A stretch of DNA of 7,073 nt, taken from Myxococcaceae bacterium (lineage in GTDB: Bacteria; Myxococcota; Myxococcia; Myxococcales; Myxococcaceae). The notes below the pieces were generated by a model that was not told the origin of the DNA, did no database searches, and saw only the letters and a list, made by a program, of their open reading frames with translations. Positions 1 to 7,073 of this stretch are shown in pieces. The position numbers and the translations under genes were made by a program. The stretch lies in NCBI GenBank assembly GCA_018262385.1, contig JAGSPQ010000607.1, positions 1-7,073 of the forward strand, given 5' to 3'. Position 1 is the stretch's first letter, and each line of letters begins with the position of its first letter.

Positions 1-1021
1 CGTTCAGCTCGTTGTAGCCGCCGTCGGCGAAGCGGCCGAAGTCCCGCGCCGAGATCCCGCCGTCCACCAGATCCCACGTCACCAGCCGCGCCACGACGCC
101 GAAGTGGGCCGGCCACGAGACCAGCACCTTCGACGCGTTGACCCCCAGGCTCAGCTCGCCGTCTTTCTCGGAAGTCAGGTAGGGGGGGAACTGGCTGACG
201 ATCCCGTTCGAGTCGACCGCCGAGAGGTTCACCCCTGCATCGACCGCCCGCGGCGCCCAGGCGACGAAGGTGGTGCCTCCGGGCACGGTGCGCGCCGCCA
301 GGTTCAGCGTCCCCGGCAGCGCCGGCGCAGAGATCGGCACCACCGCGCCCCGCGTCACCAGCGTGTCGGTCAGCCGCAGCAGCACCACCTGGTACCCGCC
401 GGTGGCGGGCTCCTCCACCGCGACGATCGAGAAGCCGCCGTCGTATTCGGCGAGCACGAACTCGCTCACGTCCGACATCAGGCTCACCGGGGCGGTCGAG
501 TCGACCTGCCCATTGCAGTCGTTGTCCAGGTTGTCGCACTTCGTCTCGACGTCCTCGTAAGCCAGCCCGTAGTCGGCCGCGGTGCAGGTACCGCTGTACG
601 CGCCGGCGAGGCACTTTTGCAGCGTGCTGGCGCACACCCCCTGCGTCTTCGGGCAGGGCGGGGCGTCGACCACGTCCTCGTCCACCGTCCCGTTGCAGTC
701 GTTGTCCTTGTTGTCGCACAGCTCGCTCGTCGGCTTGCCCTCGCCCAGGCACGCGCCCCAGCTGCCCGCGCTGCTGCACGACTGGACCCCGGGGACGCAC
801 AGCCCCAGTCCTCCACCGCAGGGCCGCTGCGCGCCGGGCGAGCAGTCGCAGTTGGTCATCGTGTTCGGGGGCCGGCAGAACCCGCCCTTGCACTCGCGCC
901 CCGCGGGGCAGGCGCCCTTGGGGCTGCACTTCACCTTGCAGTCGACGAACTCGGGGTTGTAGCCCGGGCACGCGGTCAGCAGCGCGAGCCCCAGCCCCCA
1001 GGCCAGCGTCCGGGCGGTCAC
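1..1021 (-). CDS. Cys-rich lipoprotein with MopE-type metal-binding motifs (C-terminus beyond window)
   Basis: Open for 340 codons with no stop before the left edge, so only the N-terminal part is seen. Residues 1-18 form a lipoprotein signal: Arg4, a hydrophobic core and the lipobox LTAC with Cys18 as the lipidated residue. Residues 18-91 hold 12 cysteines and end in an SCSSAGSWGAC segment. Two copies of the motif CDNxDNDCNGxVD follow at 102-114 and 162-174, exactly 60 residues apart. Each contains a DxDxNG loop resembling EF-hand or thrombospondin type 3 calcium loops, as in the MopE-like 'putative metal-binding motif' family common in myxobacteria. From about 180 on, repeated hydrophobic strands with DGG turns (195, 248, 321) suggest beta-propeller blades. 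It is the last visible gene of the kinase operon. Its GTG start overlaps the upstream stop codon (GTGA), which suggests translational coupling. The in-frame GTG just before it (1024) is an equally possible start. The exact role is unknown; surface or outer-membrane display and metal binding are inferences. Confidence 0.85.
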   Translation of the reverse strand, partial: MTARTLAWGLGLALLTACPGYNPEFVDCKVKCSPKGACPAGRECKGGFCRPPNTMTNCDCSPGAQRPCGGGLGLCVPGVQSCSSAGSWGACLGEGKPTSELCDNKDNDCNGTVDEDVVDAPPCPKTQGVCASTLQKCLAGAYSGTCTAADYGLAYEDVETKCDNLDNDCNGQVDSTAPVSLMSDVSEFVLAEYDGGFSIVAVEEPATGGYQVVLLRLTDTLVTRGAVVPISAPALPGTLNLAARTVPGGTTFVAWAPRAVDAGVNLSAVDSNGIVSQFPPYLTSEKDGELSLGVNASKVLVSWPAHFGVVARLVTWDLVDGGISARDFGRFADGGYNELN

Positions 1022-2178
1022 CACCGGGTGCTCCAGCCGACCGTCGCGCCCGAGGAGCCCGGCGCGAAGTAGAACCCCGCCTCTTCCGACGGAGCCTCTT
1101 CCTCGCTGTCGCCGCCGCCGCCAGACAGCAGCGTGATCACCGCGATCACCACTCCCGCCGTCGCGATCAGCCCGCCGGTGACCATCAGCACCGTGCTCCA
1201 GGTCTGGGCGCTCTTGCCGCCCGCCTCGATCGCCGCGTAGCTGTCATTCCACTCGCCGCCCGAGGCGAACAGGGTGGACACCGACTTCGACGCGCTCTGG
1301 GCGCTGAGCGACAGCGCGGCGCCGCCCCCGATCGTCGCTCCGCCCACCCCGACGAAGATCAGCCCGACCAGCGGGAACTGGAGCTTCCTGCCGCGGGCGG
1401 TCGGCTCGAGCTCGATCGTCACCTTCCGCGCCTGCCCGGCGGTGATCACCACCTCGGTGCGCGCCGTCACGTAGCCCTCGAGCTCGGCGATCACCTCGTG
1501 CCCCCCTTCCTTCAGCTGTGCCTTCACCGGCGCGGCGCCCACCACCTTGCCGTCGAGGGTGATCACCGCGCCGGGCGGGAAGGACTCGATCGCCAGATCC
1601 CCGGGCACCGACTCCTTCACCTTCGGCTTGAGCGTCACCTCGACCTTGGTCACCGAGGTCAGCTCCATCGTCTTCTCGTCCGGCTCTTCGCCCTCGCGCT
1701 CGGCGCGGAAGGTGTGCTTGCCGGGCCCGATCAGCAGCGGCTCGGGGAAGGGGCTCTTGCCCAGCCGCTCGCCGTCCAGCTCCACCCAGGCAGGCGGGCC
1801 GTCGACCTTGATCCTCACCTCGGCGACCAGCGCGCGAATCGCCTCGAGCTCTTTGCGCACCGCCTCGCGGCGATCCTTCGGCACCTTGCTGCCGCCTTCG
1901 GTGAGGTACTGGTTGAGCGTCTTCACCGAGTCGCCGTACTTGAACAGCCGGCGCTGCGAGAGGCCGATGTTGAACAGGACCTCGTAGCTGGGCACCGCCT
2001 TGTAGGCGGCATTGAACTCGGCCAGCGCCGCGCCGTAGTTGCCCTCTTTGTAGAACTCGATCCCCTTGGTGAAGTGCGAGCCGGCCTCTTCCTTTTCTTT
2101 CTTCGATTGCGCCACGCCGATGGCGGGGATCAGCGCCAGCAGCAGGATCACGCAAGCGGACCGAGGGGCGCCGGGCAC
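1018..2178 (-). CDS. Secreted TPR/PEGA-domain protein with two C-terminal membrane segments
   Basis: 386 residues from a GTG start, with AGGA 8 nt upstream (2187-2190). Residues 1-23 look like a Sec signal peptide ending GVA-Q. Residues 34-95 form a TPR-like helical pair (GIEFYKEGNYGAALAEF, then NIGLSQRRLFKYGDSVKTL), followed by a charged helix. Two PEGA domains follow at about 122-185 (AWVELDGERLGKSP) and 194-258 (GAVITLDGKVVGAAP, then EGY). Hydrophobic segments at 268-292 and 328-351 flank a loop of about 35 residues. An acidic stretch (357-366) leads to a tail ending GATVGWSTRW. With a cleaved signal peptide, the TPR and PEGA parts and the tail would be periplasmic and the short loop cytoplasmic. 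PEGA domains are thought to bind cell-surface or peptidoglycan components. This arrangement is a recurrent myxobacterial type of unknown exact function. The gene follows the kinase by 15 bp and is probably cotranscribed, which suggests a partner of the kinase's own PEGA domain. Confidence 0.9.
   Translation of the reverse strand: MPGAPRSACVILLLALIPAIGVAQSKKEKEEAGSHFTKGIEFYKEGNYGAALAEFNAAYKAVPSYEVLFNIGLSQRRLFKYGDSVKTLNQYLTEGGSKVPKDRREAVRKELEAIRALVAEVRIKVDGPPAWVELDGERLGKSPFPEPLLIGPGKHTFRAEREGEEPDEKTMELTSVTKVEVTLKPKVKESVPGDLAIESFPPGAVITLDGKVVGAAPVKAQLKEGGHEVIAELEGYVTARTEVVITAGQARKVTIELEPTARGRKLQFPLVGLIFVGVGGATIGGGAALSLSAQSASKSVSTLFASGGEWNDSYAAIEAGGKSAQTWSTVLMVTGGLIATAGVVIAVITLLSGGGGDSEEEAPSEEAGFYFAPGSSGATVGWSTRW
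1031..1034 (-). promoter_or_regulatory. Ribosome binding site of the lipoprotein gene
   Basis: GGAG lies inside the end of the preceding gene, 6 nt before the GTG at 1024 and 9 nt before the GTG at 1021. It supports initiation at this tandem GTG pair but does not decide between them. Confidence 0.5.
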
Positions 2179-2193
2179 GGCGGCGATCCTATT

Positions 2194-4311
<2,118 letters not shown>

Positions 4312-4410
4312 GCCGACCTCCCATTGCATGGTGTGGACCAAGCCGTTCTCCAGCGAGCACGCGGCGAGGGCCCCGCGGCGCGACGGCCTACCCGAGGCGT
4401 TTGTGCTGCC
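4312..4410. other. Gap between the MocR gene and the kinase operon
   Basis: 99 bp between two genes on the same (minus) strand. It contains the ribosome site described separately and a GC-rich stretch around 4371-4383 with a GGGCCC palindrome. I see neither a convincing hairpin followed by T residues nor a clear -35/-10 pair. The operon's promoter may therefore lie inside the 3' end of the MocR gene, be of an unfamiliar sigma class, or be absent, with read-through from the MocR gene. Confidence 0.4.
4317..4322 (-). promoter_or_regulatory. Ribosome binding site fixing the operon's first start codon
   Basis: GGGAGG sits 5 nt before the ATG at 4311. It decides in favour of this start over the in-frame upstream TTG (4341) and ATG (4329), which have no comparable site and would add residues before the export signal. 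Confidence 0.7.
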
Positions 4411-5847
4411 TCACGCGGTGCGTCGTCGCGAGAGCTGCACGGTGGCCAGCTCGCCAACCGTCGTGATTGCTGCCTCGATTCGCGCCGACCACGGAAAGCC
4501 GCATGACAGGCGAAGACAATGCGCAAACCGCCCGCGCGCCGAGAAGATCTGCCCGGGGGCAATCGCGATTCCGCGGGCGAGTGCGCGCGACTGCAACTCG
4601 AGCGCATCGGCGCCCTGGGGCAATTCGACCCAGAGCACGAAGCCCCCGGCCGGGGCGGTCACCCGGGTGCCCGCGGGAAACGAGTCGGCGATCGCCTCGC
4701 GCACCCGGTCGACCTGGCCGCGCAGGGTGGCCCGCAGCCGACGCAGGTGCCGATCGTAGCCGCCGCTGGCGAGGAACTCGGCGACGGCCATCTGGGGCAG
4801 GGTGGGGCTGGCGACGGTGAAGGCGAACTTCAGCTGCTCGATCCGCTCCTGGTGCCGCCCGGGCGCGATCCACCCGACCCGGTAGCCCGGCGCGAGCGTC
4901 TTCGAGATCGAGCCGCAGAACAGCACCCGCCCCTCGCGATCCCACGCGCGCGCCGGGCGGGGGCGGGGTGAGTCGAACACCAGCTCGCCGTAGGCATCGT
5001 CCTCGATCAGATCGAGGTCGTACTTCGCCACCAGGCGCACCAGCTGCTGCTTCGCCTCATCGCTCATCACCGTGCCCAGCGGGTTGGACACCGTCGGCAT
5101 CACCAGCACCGCCTTGAGCGAGGCAGTGGTGCGGATCACCTGCTCGAGCTCCTCGAGGTCGACGCCGGTGCGCGGGTGGGTCGGCACCTCGACCGCCTTG
5201 AGGCCGAGCTCTTCGATCAGCTGCAGGACCCCGAAGTAGGTCGGCGACTCGACGGCGATCGCATCGCCCGGCCGGGCGACCGCGCGCAGCGCCAGGTGCA
5301 GCGCCTCGACCGCGCCGTTGGTGGTGACGAAGTCGTCGGCGCCCAGCGACATTCCCCAGGTCACGCTCCGTCGGGCGAGCTGCCGGCGCAGCGTCAGCAG
5401 GCCGGGGCCCGACTCGTAGGTGGCGCCCGCGCTGCTCATCTCCCGCGCGATCCCGGCGAGCATCCGGTTCAGTGCGCCGGTCGGCAGCAGGTCGGGGGAC
5501 AGCAGCGCCGACCCGAGCGGGACGACCGACGGATCGCGCATCGAGGCCACCAGCGCGGCGACCCCGGTCGAGACCTGCACCTTCGCGGGCGTGTGCGCGC
5601 GGCGCGAGGTGCGCGGCTCGGCGAGCTCGAGGGCCCGGCGGGGGCGCACGTAGTGACCCGACTGCGGCCGCACCTCGATCAGCCCCTCGTTCTCCAGCCG
5701 CAGGTAGGCCTGCAGCACCGTCGCCACGCTCACCTTCCGCTGGCGGGCCAGCAGGCGCACCGAGGGCAGCCGATCTCCGGGGCGCAGCACCCCGCGCGCG
5801 ATCGACTCGCTCAGCTCGGCGGCCAGCGTCTCGTAGAGCAGCTCCAT
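4411..5847 (-). CDS. MocR-type GntR-family transcriptional regulator with aminotransferase-like domain
   Basis: 478 residues, the usual length of the family. Residues 1-69 are a GntR winged helix (GVLRPGDRLPSVRLLARQ, VSVATVLQAYLRLENEGLIE, then the SGHYV wing). A linker of about 40 residues leads to a fold-type I aminotransferase domain. Its PLP-contact residues are present: Asn255 in SNPLG, Asp284 and Tyr286 in DDAYGEL, Schiff-base Lys316 in SISKTLAPG, Arg323, and Arg446 in LRLSCGF for a substrate carboxylate. PLP binding is thus likely. MocR proteins use PLP and an amino compound as effector and usually do not act as metabolic enzymes. The gene is divergent from the exporter, its most likely target, and the intervening inverted repeat suggests joint control and autoregulation. 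The ATG at 5847 is the only start that fits the winged helix, and no Shine-Dalgarno precedes it. The effector cannot be named. A catalytically active aminotransferase is possible but less likely. Confidence 0.92.
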   Translation of the reverse strand: MELLYETLAAELSESIARGVLRPGDRLPSVRLLARQRKVSVATVLQAYLRLENEGLIEVRPQSGHYVRPRRALELAEPRTSRRAHTPAKVQVSTGVAALVASMRDPSVVPLGSALLSPDLLPTGALNRMLAGIAREMSSAGATYESGPGLLTLRRQLARRSVTWGMSLGADDFVTTNGAVEALHLALRAVARPGDAIAVESPTYFGVLQLIEELGLKAVEVPTHPRTGVDLEELEQVIRTTASLKAVLVMPTVSNPLGTVMSDEAKQQLVRLVAKYDLDLIEDDAYGELVFDSPRPRPARAWDREGRVLFCGSISKTLAPGYRVGWIAPGRHQERIEQLKFAFTVASPTLPQMAVAEFLASGGYDRHLRRLRATLRGQVDRVREAIADSFPAGTRVTAPAGGFVLWVELPQGADALELQSRALARGIAIAPGQIFSARGRFAHCLRLSCGFPWSARIEAAITTVGELATVQLSRRRTA

Positions 5848-5882
5848 CGTGGGGCGAAGTGTACCTGCTCGGGTCCTTGTCG

Positions 5883-5927
5883 ACCGGTACAGTGTGCGAC
5901 CCGCGCTGCCGGCACAGCTGTACCGGT
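5883..5927. promoter_or_regulatory. Inverted repeat, probable MocR operator
   Basis: The arms ACCGGTACAG (5883-5892) and CTGTACCGGT (5918-5927) are exact reverse complements, with centres 35 bp apart. Complementarity continues inward (TGTGC at 5893-5897 against GCACA at 5912-5916) if one base is bulged, giving 15 paired positions per arm. It lies about 36 bp before the regulator start and 91 bp before the exporter start. The spacing suits binding by a dimeric MocR protein; the well-studied GabR also uses two half-sites roughly three helical turns apart. That this MocR binds here is inferred from position. Confidence 0.65.
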
Positions 5928-6008
5928 GGGAGCGCCGCTGCCCCGGAACTGTGCTGGCCCTCCGGTGCCTGCAGTGGACTGGCAATTGGATCGCCAGCTT
6001 GTGAGATT

Positions 6009-6012
6009 GGAG
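6009..6012 (+). promoter_or_regulatory. Ribosome binding site of the EamA exporter gene
   Basis: GGAG lies 6 nt before the ATG at 6019. It fixes this start even though the frame stays open far upstream. Confidence 0.65.
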
Positions 6013-6018
6013 TCCTTC

Positions 6019-6957
6019 ATGGCTCCGACCGCTCCGCTCGACCGCCGCACGATCTTCGCCCTCTTCCTCGTCTACGTGGTCTGGGGCTCGACCTACCTGG
6101 TGATGCGCTTCGCGGTCGAAGGGCTGCCGCCGCTGCTGATGGGCGGCACCCGGTTCGTGATTGCCGGCGTGATCCTCGTCACCGTGCTGCGGCTGAAGGG
6201 CGAGGCGTTCCCGACGGTGAAGCAGTGGCTGTGGTCGGCCCCGGTCGGAGCGCTGTTTTTCCTCTTCGGCAACGGGCTGGTGGCGATCGCCGAGCAGAAG
6301 ATCTCGTCCGGGGTCGCCGCCGTCGTCTGCGCCACGATGCCGCTGTGGGCCGCGGCGATGGGCCCGCTGTTCAAAGAGCGCACCAGCTCGCGCGAGTGGA
6401 TCGCGATGGTGCTCGGCATGGCCGGAGTGATCATCCTCAGCGCCGGCAGCGAGCTGCGCGCGGACCTGCCCTCGACCCTGGTGCTGATGGCCGCGCCGAT
6501 CGCGTGGGCGCTCGGCTCGCTGCTCGCCCGCCGGCTCCCGCTGCCCAGGGGGTTGATGTCCGCCGCGGCGCAGATGGTCACCGGCGGAGTGATCCTCCTC
6601 GCGGTCGCCCTCGTCCGCGGCGAGCGCTTCCCGGCCGATCCGTCGTTCAAATCGCTCGCCTCGGTCGCCTACCTGATCGTCTTCGGCTCGCTGGTCGCGT
6701 TCTCGGCGTACAGCCACCTGCTGCGAAACACCCGGCCGGCGATCGCGATGAGCTACTCGTACGTCAACCCGGCGATCGCCGTGCTGCTGGGCGCGGCGCT
6801 CGGCGCCGAACAGCTGCAGGGCAACACCCTGGTCGCCACCGCGCTGATCGTCGCCGCCACGGTGGTGATGGTGAGATCGCGCAGTGGCGCTGCTCCGGCT
6901 CCCGCTGCGGTGCCGACCTCGATCGCGCTCCCCTCAGGGGGAAAGGCCGCGCGCTAG
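6019..6957 (+). CDS. yedA: EamA-family drug/metabolite exporter, YedA-like
   Basis: 312 residues with about ten hydrophobic segments arranged as two EamA repeats (about 12-140 and 155-290), an inner-membrane transporter of the DMT superfamily. It matches the E. coli YedA pattern as I remember it: YVVWGSTYLVMRFAVEGLPP near the N-terminus, FGNGLVAIAEQKISSGVAAVV in the middle of repeat 1, then IAWALGSLLARR, FGSLVAFSAYSHLLRN and SYSYVNPAIAVLLG in repeat 2. YedA-type proteins are presumed exporters of small metabolites or amino acids; the substrate here is unknown. The tail after about residue 288 is Ala/Pro-rich and probably cytoplasmic. The gene is divergent from a MocR regulator, a recurrent pairing that suggests effector-controlled export. 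Its last 24 bp overlap the converging GNAT gene. The symbol reflects family resemblance, not proven function. Confidence 0.9.
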   Translation: MAPTAPLDRRTIFALFLVYVVWGSTYLVMRFAVEGLPPLLMGGTRFVIAGVILVTVLRLKGEAFPTVKQWLWSAPVGALFFLFGNGLVAIAEQKISSGVAAVVCATMPLWAAAMGPLFKERTSSREWIAMVLGMAGVIILSAGSELRADLPSTLVLMAAPIAWALGSLLARRLPLPRGLMSAAAQMVTGGVILLAVALVRGERFPADPSFKSLASVAYLIVFGSLVAFSAYSHLLRNTRPAIAMSYSYVNPAIAVLLGAALGAEQLQGNTLVATALIVAATVVMVRSRSGAAPAPAAVPTSIALPSGGKAAR

Positions 6958-7073
6958 CCGGTACAGCACGTGGGTTCGCAGTCGGTGCCCGACCGGCAGC
7001 AGCGGGTGCTCGAAGTCGCCGGCCGGATCGTGCTTCATCCCGATCACCTCCATCACCCGCCGCGAGCGGAGGT
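6934..7073 (-). CDS. GNAT-family N-acetyltransferase, C-terminal 45 residues (5' part beyond window)
   Basis: The frame enters from the right edge and ends at TGA (6934-6936). It begins with SRRVMEVIGM, the 'N..S.rVMeklGM' signature near the C-terminus of RimJ/RimL-like GNAT acetyltransferases. It continues KHDPAGDFEHPLLPVGH and then HVLYRLAR, typical of a common subgroup annotated simply as GNAT N-acetyltransferase. These enzymes move an acetyl group from acetyl-CoA to an amine; the substrate cannot be told, and the acetyl-CoA loop lies outside the window. The gene converges on the exporter and overlaps its 3' end by 24 bp, leaving no room for a conventional terminator between them. Confidence 0.8.
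   Translation of the reverse strand, partial: LRSRRVMEVIGMKHDPAGDFEHPLLPVGHRLRTHVLYRLARGLSP

Larger units (their letters stand above)
5848..6018. promoter_or_regulatory. Divergent promoter region between the MocR regulator and the exporter
   Basis: 171 bp holding the start regions of both divergent genes. Seen in it are a near-perfect inverted repeat (5883-5927, separate entry), weaker look-alikes further right (CTGTGCTGG at 5949-5957 and CCGGTGCCTGCAGTG at 5962-5976), and a small CTGGC/GCCAG inverted pair at 5979-5997. No strong sigma-70 promoter stands out. TACACT on the minus strand just upstream of the regulator ATG is a passable -10 element. Confidence 0.6.

Noticed and set aside
104..1072. 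Long plus-strand frame opposite the lipoprotein gene
   Set aside because: Arg/Gly/Ala-rich composition without any recognisable motif. The minus strand has a signal peptide, lipobox and repeated metal motifs.
4324..4341. Sigma-54-like GG-N10-GC spacing before the kinase operon (minus strand)
   Set aside because: Matches to the -24/-12 consensus are poor beyond the GG and GC. The implied start would cut off the strong ribosome binding site at 4317-4322.
4688..6779. Five copies of GCGATCGC, a HIP1-like octamer (4688, 5255, 6283, 6739, 6772)
   Set aside because: All five encode Ala-Ile-Ala in the same codon phase (GCG ATC GCN) within the MocR and exporter genes, so codon preference explains them.
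6930..6942. CCCCTCAGGGG palindrome as a possible bidirectional terminator
   Set aside because: The loop would be a single base, there is no T run on either side, and it lies within both coding ends.
6958..6966. Another CCGGTACAG, like the operator arm, just past the exporter
   Set aside because: It is the antisense of CTG TAC CGG coding for the conserved Leu-Tyr-Arg of the GNAT tail and has no inverted partner nearby.

Overview
The window is very GC-rich and its genes are packed closely. Its repertoire is typical of Myxococcota (the old Deltaproteobacteria): a Hanks-type Ser/Thr kinase with a C-terminal extracytoplasmic PEGA domain, a secreted TPR/PEGA protein, and a lipoprotein with MopE-type CDNxDNDCNG motifs. 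That assignment rests on gene content and composition alone. No RNA gene, insertion sequence, CRISPR array or integrase is visible.

Left part (1-4311, all minus strand). This looks like a cell-envelope signalling operon, transcribed right to left. It starts with an exported SRPBCC (START-like) module that reads in frame into a complete Ser/Thr kinase, followed by one membrane segment and a PEGA-like domain. After 15 bp comes a secreted protein with a TPR-like region, two PEGA domains and two C-terminal membrane segments. Its stop codon overlaps the GTG start of a Cys-rich lipoprotein with two calcium-loop-like motifs and a beta-propeller-like region, which runs off the left edge. The simplest reading is a kinase in the inner membrane whose periplasmic PEGA domain works with co-made periplasmic and lipid-anchored partners. 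The SRPBCC-kinase junction is suspicious: removing one base restores a stop codon just where an SRPBCC protein would end, and an exported N-terminus conflicts with a cytoplasmic kinase.

Right part (4411-7073). A MocR/GntR-type regulator (winged helix fused to an aminotransferase-like domain, minus strand) is divergent from a YedA-like EamA-family exporter (plus strand). The 171 bp between them holds a near-perfect inverted repeat with two 10-bp arms (5883-5892 and 5918-5927), the best operator candidate in the window. The regulator has no Shine-Dalgarno sequence and may be read from a leaderless mRNA. The exporter gene overlaps tail-to-tail by 24 bp with the last 45 codons of a GNAT acetyltransferase that enters from the right edge.

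There is no gene-free stretch over 300 bases. The two real gaps are 4312-4410 and 5848-6018.
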